Positions 1 through 10,824 of a stretch of 64,000 nt of DNA are shown piece after piece (the first letter of the stretch is position 1; each line of letters opens with the position of its first letter). Made by a program: the position numbers and the translations under genes. The notes under the pieces were generated by a model, which made no database searches, was not told where the DNA came from, and worked only from the letters and a program-made list of their open reading frames with translations. Origin of the DNA: Cricetomys ansorgei (Eukaryota; Chordata; Mammalia; Rodentia; Nesomyidae); the NCBI GenBank assembly GCA_026225945.1, contig JAMJFZ010001258.1, forward strand, positions 9,958,001 to 10,022,000. The letters run 5' to 3'.

Positions 1-21
1 TGTGTGTGTGTGTGTGTGTGT
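1..21. repeat. (TG)n microsatellite, cut by the window edge
   Basis: Ten perfect TG units from the first base, followed by degenerate TG-rich sequence (TATGCATTTGTGTA). Its true length is unknown because it runs off the window. Confidence 0.9.
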
Positions 22-104
22 ATGCATTTGTGTATTACTAGATGCATACATGCAGCTTGGTCAGTCTGTATAATGTTATGTGTATGTTTCTGTTTTCAAG
101 GCTG

Positions 105-292
105 ACCAGAGACCATTACAGAAAACCATAACTGATCAAAATACAGAGTTGTGGAACCTAGTGGCAACTGATACATCTACCACACGATGCACCTAAAGCT
201 CAGGGATCTGTGAGAAGAGGGTCCTGAAACATTATCAGTAGCAGCTGAACAGGGAGTTTGCTGTGAGGTTGTGTTTTCTAGAAATGCCATCC
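105..292 (+). mobile_element. Rodent L1 (Lx-type) 3' UTR fragment
   Basis: Contains the ordered phrases GACCATTACAGAAAACCA, CATCTACCACAC, CACCTAAAGCTCAGGGA, GGGAGTTTGCTGTGAGGTTG and TTCTAGAAATG. The same phrases recur in the same order near 8650 and 25025 in this window. They belong to the untranslated 3' region of old murine L1. The fragment is truncated at both ends, with no poly(A). Confidence 0.75.
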
Positions 293-2479
293 CATGTATT
301 TTACGGTTGAAGCTGAGGTCTGGACATTACAAAGGGCTTGCCCAAGGTCACCCTGGACAATGACAGAGCTTGGCTGCCATGTGCCCCAGTTTATTTCGCT
401 GTCCAATTTGGCTATGTCCTTCGGCATTTCAAAAGGGACAGCAGTGGTGTGCAGGATTATTTCACTGCTGGTGTCCCAAGTACATTTATTGGTCAAATAG
501 CCTCAGGCCCTTCCTGAGTTTTCACCAGCACATCCTTATAAATCACCCCACTGAAAACCAGAATAGCTTGGATAATGATAAGAAACTTAACTGGGAGTTT
601 AGCAGCATGTCAGGACATCCAGCAGTTTAAGTTTATCACTTCCCAGGGGAGGAAAGAAAGAAAAAAGAAAAGCAAAACAAAACAGCATAAGAAACAAGCT
701 AATAAATTCATTTTAAACCCAGCATCCTTCTCCTTCTCCTTGGTAAGTGTTGTAAATTCTAGCCCTTTATGGTTTGCTTGAGGAAGCAATCTCAATGTCA
801 GAGTGTTTTAATAGCCTTTGATTTACTTTTTAAGTGCTTGTTAGAGAGATGAATGACAGTGCTGGGAAGCCAATCGCAGACCTAAGACAGGTGGAAGCTT
901 CATGGCCTTCCTCCCAGGGACTGGGGGTTTCTTGGGTTTTGGGCAGACACGCATGCAGAGCAGGAGGAACACACTCGACATTTCCTTTGCTCTGTGAGTG
1001 GCAGTTGGCTCTTTATTTTTCCCCTTTGTCTCTTAAAAGAATATAGTGACATGGGGCATTTTACAGTCTTCTGTTCAAGGCAAGTTCTAGTAGCCACCGG
1101 CTGAGCAGGCATTAGAGTGGCTGTTCTAGGAGCTTCCGCCACCCTTCCTTCAGCACATACCAGAAGAAAGATCCTCCAGTATTAAGTCAGAGCATCAAGT
1201 AAGAACACATGCCTTGCATGCCTCTAAGTTCTGCAAAACAGCAAATCTGGAGGTTGCAGCGGTAATTGGCTTGCGTTTGCATTTGTTCACATAATAACTG
1301 CCTCACCATGTGCAGTACCCAGCAGGGTGAACTCTGAAACCTCTCTCCTCGGCACACAGAATTAAGTTGCATTTCATCCTGTGCTCATTCGGGAATCCTC
1401 AATAGCCATGCTTACTGAGAGGGGTGCAGAGTGGCCTTTTGAGATGTAAATACTATCGCCTGACATGAAAATCCATGAAGTCAGTTCCTGAGTCTTTACT
1501 CTCAAGTGTTTTCAATGAAGAATCAGTGGATTTCGGTTCCAGCAGCATTTTTCTTGCCTTTAAATCCAGCCTTAGTGTTCATCAATTTGTTTAATAATGC
1601 CTGGGAGCCTTTGGTCCCTGCACTGAATAATGAACTTTTAGAGTGCCCACTGCTTCAAACGCTTTCTCAATGTGTGTGCAGTTCTGTGTGCAAGACAAAC
1701 TGACAGGAAAGAAGTTCCTCCTTTCCTCATTGACATGGAGGAATGTGTGTAGGAAATGATACTTGGCCAGAGAAAAGATTGTTAAGCGATATAGTTCCTG
1801 AATCGGCATCACCATTAATGTTTTTACAGCCCAGTGACAGCACCAGCTTCCCATGTGACTATTTTAGAATCCTCTACGAAGCTTTTCAAAGACTCAGCGA
1901 TGTGGGTACCATACTCAGAGGCCTGAGACCTTAGAAAGGACAGTTTATATCTCTCTTTGTTGTGCAGCCAGGTGGAGAACTTCAAGCAGATTATATTGCC
2001 AGAAGAAAATGATTTCACAGGTCTCTAATTAATGCAACCTCTTAGAAAGCTGTAGTGCTACACTTTTGTGTTCTTATATGCTCTGGGAAGCCTGTTGAAA
2101 TGTAAATTTTCTGGTCAATAGGCTCTGATTCCTGAGGTTGGGGAAAAGACTAGGAACTAAGGGTTAACCAGATCTTCCTGAGCAAGAAAGAAAAGGACCT
2201 TCCCATAAGAAAGAGCTGTGTGGGCAGCCTGTCAGGGGTTACTGCTATTGCTTTGTTTCTTGTTGAGTCGCTCTGATTTAAGGGAATTTGTCAAATTAAG
2301 CTCACTGATTGGATTTTATTCTCAAGTCTCTCCGTGTTCAGTAGGTGTAGTTTAACTGTCAGGCAGGCTTCACAGCAAACTAGTTGAAAACTCTCAGGGA
2401 ATTATTATATTTCCAAAAGGATAGCATGAGATCTCAAGCAGGTTCTTCATTTGAGGAGCTTTTAATATAACTAGACACC
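293..2479. other. Unique intron, no gene recognised
   Basis: About 2.2 kb of ordinary-looking sequence. An A/G-rich run lies at 651-705. Short ORFs on both strands have no recognisable domain, good start context or splice sites. Confidence 0.6.
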
Positions 2480-2597
2480 CACACCTCACCACCACCAGGA
2501 GATCCTAATTAAATTGGCTTGAGATGACCCCAGAGTGACATCTTTTAACATTTCTCCATGTGAGTGTAACGCGCAACCAGGGCTGAGAGCCACTGGT
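2480..2597 (+). mobile_element. MER5A-like hAT-Charlie fossil (3' part)
   Basis: Reads CTTTTAACATTTCTCC, then CATGTGAGTGTAACGCGCAA, and ends GAGAGCCACTGG. This matches the right half of MER5A: the GTTTTAACAAGCCCTCC block, GATTCTGATGCACGC, and the terminal GAGAACCACTG. It is an old pan-mammalian non-autonomous element; the left end is missing or too diverged. Confidence 0.6.
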
Positions 2598-2789
2598 ATA
2601 AGAATTGTGCAAACCATGGGATTCTCAGACTTTCTATGAAATGTCAAGTCATGTGCTATGCTGAAGCTGCAGGGACCAGAAGGGGTGAGTACAGCAGGTG
2701 CTCTGTCTGCAGAGACCACATGGCCCCAAACTGAGCTCAGGATTGTAGCTTCTGTTCACTGATGGTACAAGAGGAAATAGAGAAAGTGA

Positions 2790-3120
2790 CACACAGGAAC
2801 ACACATGGAGAGGCACACACACACACACACACACAGGCATACATACACACACAGAGACACACTCACACAGGCACACTCACACAGGCACACACACACACAC
2901 ACACAGGCATACATACACACACAGAGACACACTCACACAGGCACACACACACACACACAGGCATATATACACACACAGAGACACACTCACACAGGCACAC
3001 ACACACACACACACACAGAGGCATACACACACACAGAAGCACGCAATGCAGAGGCAAACACACACAGGGGCACACACACAGGGGCACACCCACATACACA
3101 CACACACAGGCACACACACA
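2790..3120. repeat. CA-rich minisatellite with higher-order units
   Basis: Not a plain (CA)n. A unit built from GGCATACATACACACACAG, AGACACACTCACACAGGCAC and a (CA)n run repeats with starts near 2836, 2906, 2960 and 3020 (spacings 70, 54 and 60). Degenerate CACAGGGGCACA units follow to about 3120. Length differences between units come mostly from the CA run. Open reading frames through it are repeat artefacts. Confidence 0.85.
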
Positions 3121-3142
3121 GTTTTGTGTTCATCCTGTCTGA

Positions 3143-3413
3143 ATTGGAGTTTCTGTTGCTGTGATAGAATGCCATGACCACAAACAATGTGGGAAGCAAA
3201 GAGTTTATTTCATCTTACTCTTTCATATTCATAGGAGTCAAACAGCAGAGAGTCAAGGCTGGAACTTATAGGCGTAAATTGAAGCAGAGGCCATGTTGGG
3301 ACTCTACTTGCTAGCTTGCTCAGCTTGCTTTCTTACATAACTCAGGATCAACCTGCCCAGAGAAGGTACCACCCAACAGTAGGTCCTGTTGACACAAAAA
3401 AGCACAGTTCTCA
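3143..3413 (+). mobile_element. URR1-like rodent dispersed repeat
   Basis: Begins GTTTCTGTTGCTGTGATAGA and ATGCCATGACCA, continues AGTTTATTTCATCTTACTC, and later has CTTGCTCAGCTTGCTTTCTT and CAGAGAAGGTACCACCCA. This order is shared with the elements at 33424 and 59630. I believe the family is catalogued as URR1 (hAT-Charlie-related), but the name is from memory. Diverged and partial. Confidence 0.55.
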
Positions 3414-3429
3414 CTTTAAAGGAAGTAAG

Positions 3430-3801
3430 TGTTGTGAATTGGCCAGGGCTCCCTCCCTGGAGCTAGCCCATCCCCCATGCTCCTGACACTCCCCACCCTC
3501 TGGGCCAGGTACTGCCCCCCTGTCCCTGCCCCCAGACCTATACCTGTCCTGCATCATCAGTCCCATATAATCCCAGTTGACTCTGGGCTCCTCCTCTTTG
3601 GCCTTTCTATCTCCTCTTTGGACCCTTCTCTCTGGTTCCCCTCCCCTCTCTTCTTCTTCCTCTGTTGTCTCTTTCCTCTCCCCCTCTCCTCTCTCTCTTT
3701 CTTCTTCCTTCCCCTGGGAAGCTGACACTCCCTGTCTCACCTCACCCCAATAAACATCTTGTGTGAGACTCTGTTGTCTGGTGTTGTGCACTTTTCTTTC
3801 A
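3430..3801 (+). mobile_element. Solo LTR of an endogenous retrovirus, family not identified
   Basis: A 372-bp segment that starts TGTTGTG and ends TTTCA (the TG...CA rule of LTRs). It is flanked by the same five bases, GTAAG, at 3425-3429 and 3802-3806. AATAAA stands at 3749-3754, about 50 bp before the right end, as in an R-U5 region. The interior (3595-3720) is strongly pyrimidine-rich. No gag, pol or env sequence lies on either side, so it reads as a solo LTR left by recombination. A 5-bp duplication is usual for ERVL/MaLR, but the sequence does not look like MT or ORR1, so the class is open. Confidence 0.6.
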
Positions 3802-4158
3802 GTAAGAGTTTATTCTGGGGCCATTTTGAGTGAGGATAGCCTAGGAATAGAGAACCAAGAAAGTCATAAATTAAGGCAAGCTTAAAATACATTGGTGAAA
3901 ACATCAGAGGGTCACATACAGCAAGATGGGGACGCTCTCCTATTGGCCTCAAGTGGCATGTGATTAGATTCTCAGCGTTTTGGTGTGAGGGAGCTAAGCT
4001 CTGCTAGGTTAATAGATTCCAACAGGATTTTTTACTTTACAGGATGCTAGTTCAGACACAGAGGTGGGCAAAGAATGACTATTCAGAGGGCTAACTCTAG
4101 CCCTAGGTGAGGTTATTAGCCTCTAGACCTACCTGCAACATTCCAAACTTTCCACACC
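3802..4158. other. Flank between the solo LTR and a B1, unassigned
   Basis: About 350 bp without a gene. The stretch beginning AGTTTATTCTGGGGCC resembles repeat-derived sequence, but no family could be named. Confidence 0.4.
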
Positions 4159-4321
4159 ACTGTAGTTCTCTACTTTCTTTCTTTCTTTCTTTTTTTTTTT
4201 TAAAAAAAACAAAGTTTCTCTGTATAGTCCTGGCTGTCCTGGAACTCAAAAATCTCCCTGCCTCTGCCTCCCAAGCACTAGGATTAAAAGCCACCACCAC
4301 CTTGTGTCTACTGTAGTTCTC
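4159..4321 (-). mobile_element. B1 SINE with perfect 12-bp target duplication
   Basis: Reverse-strand B1: T-rich tail, TTTCTCTGTATAGTCCTGGC, TGTCCTGGAACTCA, CTGCCTCTGCCTCCCAAG and GGATTAAAAG. The middle (the CTGTAGACCAGGCTGGCC part) is deleted. ACTGTAGTTCTC occurs at 4159-4170 and again at 4310-4321, marking the insertion exactly. Confidence 0.9.
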
Positions 4322-7300
4322 ATCAGTCTTTGCAGGCACAGCTGCTCTTCAGGAATTCCTACTCACATTACCTTTGATCTGTGTAAGAGCTCTGCACCAC
4401 ACCTAATGAATTTAAGTGCTTTGTCTACTGAAAGACAGACCTGGGACAATAATTCCGAGTTATTCCTCCAAATCCGGTTAATTTTTCTATGAAAAGACAT
4501 ATTGAAAAATAGTCATTGCTATTTTCTGATGCACATCAAGCAATCTTGTCATACCGACACATTAACCACATATTAGTGCTATGAGGTCAAGATTATTGTC
4601 TTAGAGCTAAAACTAAGAAAACCACAATTGATTTAAAGAGGAAAATATGTAGAACATGTTGTAATCCTGGATCAAACATCATCTCGTGGTGACACACAAA
4701 TGACCAGAGCAGAGACAGTACAGCTTCAGTCAGACGTGTGTTCTCATCCAAGAAGTAATAGTTTGATGCGTTAATGGAAGAGAGTGGACTCCAGCTGCTT
4801 TGACCTTCCAAGGCAGACAATTTTTCTAACAGATATCATTGGTTGCATTTTTGTCTTGTACACATTTATTTAGTTACCAAGGAGATGAGATCTTGTATAG
4901 CCTGTATATCTCAGGGGAAGACTTAAGAGGTGATTCTGTATCAATTAAAGGAAGAGCATCTTCAGTGTATCTTTTTAAAGCTAGTCTATAATTTGCTACT
5001 GCCATTACCCATATTGTCTAGCATAGCCATGTGTTATCATCTATTCTGAGTCTGTATCATTCTACCATCTATCTGTTGCCTGTCATCTTTCTAGCTTCAT
5101 TATCTATCTATATGTCATCTGTGTAAATGAAGCTTACCCAAATTTCACAGAATGAGAAAACTAGGTTTCATGTATCCAGAGCCCAATTCTCTATTTCTTT
5201 TCTTAAGCTCAACCACAAAAAACAAAACAAACAAACAAAAGAAAGAAAAAAAAAAAAAACTTTGTATTTGCAAAGAAGACAGAGTAAGATATGGGATTAG
5301 AGATAGGAGCCACAGAAAACAAAACTGTCCTGATTCATATGCTCAGAAAAGTTGTTCTGCTCTGCTAAAGCAAAGAGATATTGCTAGGAAAAAATACCCT
5401 GAAGTAGGAAATACTAAGTAAAAAGTGCTACAGAACTTGAACAGCCATTGTTCCTGTAGTGATTGATAACCTCAATCCTTCTTCAGTGTGCCGAGTTCTA
5501 GAGACTTAACCCTCTCCCCACAGCAGCAACTCCATGGAAAAGGCCTGGAAAAATAAGGTCAATGTATTTTTTCAGGATTATGTATGCAGCATATACCCTA
5601 TGATTTATGTATGTATATATTTGTATGTGCATGTAGATATATGAATGCATAAAGATATCAAGGACTGGATGGAAGGCAATAGGCAAGGGAGGTGATATGA
5701 TTTGTAAGGAACTTTGGACAAACCACATTGGAGTTGGAAGTAATTTTTAGGATTAAAAGATCCTTTTAACACACAAAAAAACTTCAGGAATTCACAGGCT
5801 AAAGAAAAATTTAAGTTATTAACATGGATAAAGACACCACTACCACTCTACAGAGAAATTCATAGGAACCAAGAGAGACATATGCAAATATTATTTGGCA
5901 GAGATAATGTGGGAGAATGACTATATGGATTTTGGAAAGGAACAATTCTCCCCCCCTCTTTCCCTCCCTCCCTCTTTGCCTCCCTCCTCTCTCACTATGT
6001 ATGAGAATTTCTCTGTTGTAATTTCCGTTTCTGTGAGTATTGCCTTTGATGTCATGTGTATTCCCCTTCTGCCCTATGCCTATAGCCACTTTGCAAGGAA
6101 AGGACAGTGACTTTTGTCAAGAGGAAATGCATTCTTTTCACCCCAGTGAAATCAGCAAGGCTCCTCAGCAAGAGAGAGATGGATTGAGGGCAAATAAGGC
6201 AGTCAGGCAGCCACCATAAAATTAAATGTCGTCCTCAAGGAACATGGATTCTGTAGCTTTCTAAGAAGCTGTACCATAACCTTCTTCTCAGTGAACAAGG
6301 AGGCCAGAACACAGCTGCCAGGAAGGAAAGTGGTGCGAAGCTTAAGGCGCTGCCTTCTTGCTGGCTGTGCCTAGGTAGTAGAAATGTGCGTCTCGAGGAA
6401 ATTCTGATCACAGAAATTGAGGTGCGTTTCTTCTGGAGAATCTGAAGGAGTGGCGAAACAGGACAATGCAAGAGCCATGAGGGTTGAAATTGGAGTAAGT
6501 GGGATGTTTAAAGGTAGTTGGAGAAAATGAAAGTGAGAACAGCATAGAGATCCCCAGGACAGACTTTAGTGGATAGTTGTTGAAGTAAAAAATGGACACA
6601 GATCTGCAGGGAAAGCAGACCACTGCAGCATGCCCACCTAAGAATACTTCCATTGCATGGGAAAGCAGGTCTCTTATGAAATTCTTATATATCCCTGAGT
6701 AGTCTGCATTTAATACCCCTGTTCTGGGTAGACTGCATTTAAGGGCTGGGGAAAAATAAGCAGAGTGACCAGGGGACTCCACTGCAAATGTATCCAGGTT
6801 AGGCCTTGAAGAGACACGTTCTCCCAAGCAGTGGACTCCCTTAGCTTTGCAGAGAAATGCTGGGTGTCTAAATCCAAAGAACAGACTCAACCATTGAAAT
6901 TTAAGACGATAAGGCTTAAGATTCTTGGAAATCCTTAATGTTTGTAATCAAGTTACATTAGCTGAAGGTTAGGCACCAATGTTTTCCACAAGTGTGTATT
7001 CATGGAATTCCTACATCATATTAAGATTGCAGACTAATGGGAATTTGGAAAACGGAGTTGCATATTTTTGAAAGTTGTAATTTATGGGGCCGAACCTGAA
7101 AACATCAGAGTGGAATGAAAATATTTAGGTGTGTAATACATGAGCTCCAACATAGACATAGTGTGAATCTGGAGATACAAATACACATAGAAACATATAA
7201 GTACATTCTATTAGTATTGTATGCTCCTTTTCTCTACTGGGAGAATCTTTTCCAGAGAAAATGGTTAATGAGTATTAAAGGTACCATGTGTCGAGTATGT

Positions 7301-7590
7301 ACTTCTGATGACTCTTAAAACTTCCAAGCAGATAGTGGTCTTGGCTATATATGATGTGTTCCTAGGAAATTTAGAACTGTAGCTGTTCTTTCAAAATGAT
7401 TAGAGGTTCTGTTTGTGTGACAGCATTTTCATTTAACCCTTGTTCATGAATACTCATTGTCTTACGAAAATAGGAATACTTTTATTATTTTACTGATAAT
7501 TGCACAACACTTAATTTTTAAATATTAGAAAATGAAATTCTATAAAAACCACCAGAATCCTAGCATAATACGACAATAACCATTGGTACA
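4322..7590. other. Unique intron with low-complexity patches
   Basis: Contains a degenerate TATC/CATC stretch at about 5036-5110, an A-rich run at 5215-5262 and a polypyrimidine run at 5947-5993. A 160-codon reverse ORF at 6408-6890 has no recognisable domain, signal peptide or splice context and is treated as chance. Confidence 0.55.
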
Positions 7591-7592
7591 CA

Positions 7593-7630
<38 letters not shown>
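7591..7630. repeat. (CA)n microsatellite
   Basis: About 20 nearly perfect CA units, directly next to the tail of a B4-family SINE, where such arrays often grow. Confidence 0.9.
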
Positions 7631-7632
<2 letters not shown>

Positions 7633-7935
7633 CCATGGTGTATGGATACATATATGGACACGTGGAGGTGAGGACAACCTCAGGATTCTTCAGGAATTAC
7701 TACACATGTTGTCTTTTGAAGCAAAGTCTCTCATATGCCTTGAGCTTGCCCTATAAGATAGGCTTGCCATCAAGCAAGCTCTGAGGATCCTAGTGTCTCT
7801 GCCTCCTCTGGGCTAGGATTTCGATCAAATTCCACCAATACTAAGTTTTTTTTATGTGGCTGCTGAATGCCAAATCCAGGTCCTTTGACGACAGTAAGCA
7901 CTTACAGACTAAACTCTCCCCTGAGTCTCAATAGG
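7631..7935 (-). mobile_element. B4-family SINE
   Basis: Reverse-strand order typical of B4/B4A: GTGGAGGTGAGGACAACCTC, GAAGCAAAGTCTCTCA, GAGCTTGCC, GAGGATCCTAGTGTCTCTGC, then the tRNA-like head (AATCCAGGTCC, GTAAGCACTTACAG). Strongly diverged. Confidence 0.65.
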
Positions 7936-8429
7936 TAAATATTTTTCTTATTTTCTACATGTATACACAAATAGATATCTATTTTTGATGGTGTATTTAA
8001 GCAGTAGTACTTACTCGTTAGGCTAGCGTGTCAATTAAAATCAATTTACAGCATTATTTTAACATTTGGTGATATTCACTTAATGTAAATGTCATACAGT
8101 ATCAGCCAGTTCTTCACTATTAAGCACTAAGTGAATGTTACCGTTATTCAGTGCTGTGAGAGGAGGGTAAAGTAACAGTAAGAATGTCTGAAAAAGTCAT
8201 AAGGAATCATACTATTAACTATTTACCTAAAAAGAACCTACAACACATGCAAGTCTGTGTCTAACTGTATACTTTAAATAAAATTGTCTCATCTAGGTTG
8301 ACAATGATCCTTCCAAGAGCCAAGGACCACTCTCACTACACAGCATGAGAAGCCAATGAACAGCAATAATCAGTATTTCTGGATAATCCTAAGGGTGCAG
8401 CAGTGTAGCATATATCTCAACAGTAACTA
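7936..8429. other. AT-rich intron, nothing recognised
   Basis: About 500 bp without a gene or an identifiable repeat. Confidence 0.5.
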
Positions 8430-9240
8430 ACAGCTTTCTAATTGGACTTAAGCCTTGCTTAGCAACAGGGAAATTATGTCTGGTACTGGACATCTATCCA
8501 AATATCTCCTTGGAGGAGAACCTACTACTGCCACATACTACTGCCGGCATAATCAATCCTTAAGTAAATTCTAAATTTTTGTCCTTATACTCACAGAAGA
8601 ATGTAGTCCTCGCTCCTCATCAAGGAAACTTCTCTTTTAAGAAAACAGAGACCATTACAGAAAAATCACAACCAACCAAAATGCAGAGGTGAGGAGCTCA
8701 GCCCCATTGGATACATCTATGAAACACCTCTGTACCTAAGACTCTGGAACATTCCTAAAAAGGGGATGGAAAGGTTGCAAGTGTCAGAAGATCAGGGAGT
8801 TTGATGTGAGTGTTTGTCTCTTAGTTAGATCAGAAGCTACACCCATAAAGTCTTAGCAACATGATTGCCTAATCATGAGCTGAACAAGAACCACAAAAAT
8901 AGACATAGCAAAGTGGATGGAGGAATCAATCCTATACCAAGAATTGCAGGCAATGTAGCAGGAATTCTGAGATTGGGAGAAAGAGTCTCCCAGGGAAAAC
9001 ACACATCAGTTGGTTATCCAACACTACATGATCAGTCCTGAAAACATATACACACATATAATTATCATTTTTACAGAGTGAGGAGGATATATATTTCTAA
9101 ACATAAATGCATGAAACAATAATCAATAAGAAAGAGGTCATGAATGTGAAAGAGAGCAAAGAAGAATGCATGGGAGGGTTTGGAGGGAGAAATGATGCAA
9201 TTATATTAAAACTCAAAAATTAAAAAAAATTCTAAAAGCA
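8430..9240 (+). mobile_element. Rodent L1 (Lx-type) 3' end with A-rich tail
   Basis: A 5'-truncated L1 carrying only the 3' UTR. It has CTAATTGGACTTAAGCCTTG, CATCAAGGAAACTTCTC, AGACCATTACAG, CACCTCTGTACCTAAG, GAAGCTACACCCATAAAGTC, CATGATTGCCTAATCATGAG and GGAGGGTTTGGAGGGAG, then TGATGCAATTATATTAAAAC running into A-rich sequence. Orientation matches the copy at 24700. No ORF2 remains. Confidence 0.8.
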
Positions 9241-10648
9241 AATAAAACAAAGTCACTGCTGGGAAAAATTAACAAGGTCACTGCTAGGAAATATTAAGTA
9301 CATTTTATAAAGATTCAAACAAAATTCTCTGTGTGGTTGCTTTCTAAATAGTTGGCCAGAACAGGAATATGGCAAGACACTCAAATGCCTATTGCCACAC
9401 AAACTTGGCAGCATCTGTTGGTATTATTCTTTTTCATTCTTATCAGTCTGTTAGCTTGAAGAGAAGACACAATGAAATATATTTTGTGGAGGATCTGGAT
9501 GATTTTCATAATGTCTTTCTGCAGGCTGACCCTTTCGTATTATGTCAAGGTAGTCCCTGCACACACTCTCAACTGCATACCCAGTCCCGACCCCAGGATG
9601 GTGTTAACCATGGATTCTGCACATTGTACCTTAGAGATCCTTTGGTATCCGATGATTCTCAGGTTTGTATTTTAACCCACATTCACCTGTTACTGTAACA
9701 TACAGATGATAGACCCACATGTTCCCTCAAGGAGTGGAAGCTGGCAATAGGAAATAGAGATTGCTTGATTAGAGGATCAGAATTGAGTTAGTTATTGTCT
9801 CAGACATAGTGCAGAGTTGGCCATTGGTCTTAGGAGAGCATGAGGGTAAATTGCGAGATTGTTTTAAAGCATTTTAGAGACTTCTATCTATCTCAAAACC
9901 ACAATCTTTCAATGGATGATGGTGGAATCGGCAGACATCTGATATAAATCAGCCTTCTGGAGGTCACACAAGATGCACACATATACCTAACAACTGTATT
10001 TCAGAGGAAGGAAGAAATTCAGAGATGTCTCTGACTACCACCACCTGGTTTGCCCATGTACTCCCCTTTCTGGGAGAAATGACCTTTTTAATGCAAAATG
10101 AAAACATCACATATATTTACGTTCATATCCTTATACTTTTATGAGCAATTTAAGTCCATAACAAAACACATGCATAGCCTTTTGGCTTTTTATTGAAGAA
10201 CAAATAAGAAGGAGGGAAATAATGCCCTATATATTTCCTCAACTGACTCCACTATTCTGGTGTGATTTAGTGTTTATTACTTTAAATATGAAGAAATAAT
10301 TTTCTTTTCATTTTGATATCTATTTTATTAGAAAGGTTTTTATTTCCCCTCAATTTTGAAATTCATTAACAGTAAAGAAATTAATTTATTTTTATTTTAA
10401 AATTGTATACTTATATTTTACTTATTGTTATATCAATAAATTTCTCAGAACGACATTCTAATTCCTATTATTAATTGCTAATAATTGCTAATAATTAATT
10501 GCTAATAATTTTCCAAGCAATAACTGTTAGGTTTATTGAGATACTAATTTTTATCTTTTTATATCTTCTCAAATCCATTCTTTCTTCCTTTGTGGTTATG
10601 TTCTTCTTCTTCTTGCTTTTGTAGTTATCTGCTACTTTTTAAAATTTT
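9241..10648. other. AT-rich intron with two short local repeats
   Basis: A 24/25-bp imperfect tandem pair lies at 9250-9298. A triplicated ATTGCTAATA motif lies near 10475-10510. A 109-codon ORF at 9369-9698 is not recognised and shows no splice signals. Confidence 0.5.
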
Positions 10649-10824
10649 ACACGTTTTTGCCAGGATGTGGTGGCACATGCTTTTAATCCCAGCACTGGGG
10701 AGGCAGAGGCAGGTGGTTCTCTGTCAATTCAAAGCCAGCCTAGTCAACAAAGTGAGTTCCAGGAAAGCCAGGGTTACAAAAGAGAAACTCTATCTCGAAA
10801 AAGAAAAAGAAATGACACTTTTTT
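10649..10824 (+). mobile_element. B1 SINE
   Basis: Full-length forward B1: GCCAGGATGTGGTGGCACAT, TTTAATCCCAGCACTGGG, GAGGCAGAGGCAGGTGG, CAAAGTGAGTTCCAGGAAAG, AACTCTATCTCGAAAAAG. The likely target duplication is ACACGTTTTT (10649-10658) and ACACTTTTTT (10815-10824), one mismatch. Confidence 0.92.

Noticed and set aside
2836..3020. Regularly spaced repeat that could suggest a CRISPR-like array
   Set aside because: Spacers are CA runs, not unique; a rodent minisatellite, not a prokaryotic array.
2762..3199. Several overlapping His/Thr- or Cys/Val-rich ORFs on both strands
   Set aside because: Direct translation of a CA-rich minisatellite.
6408..6890. 160-codon ORF on the - strand
   Set aside because: No recognisable domain, no splice signals or CpG promoter; composition reads as translated intron. 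One such ORF in 64 kb on six frames is expected by chance.
9369..9698. 109-codon + strand ORF
   Set aside because: No homology recognised, no splice sites or promoter; beside an L1 tail. Kept as unique intron.
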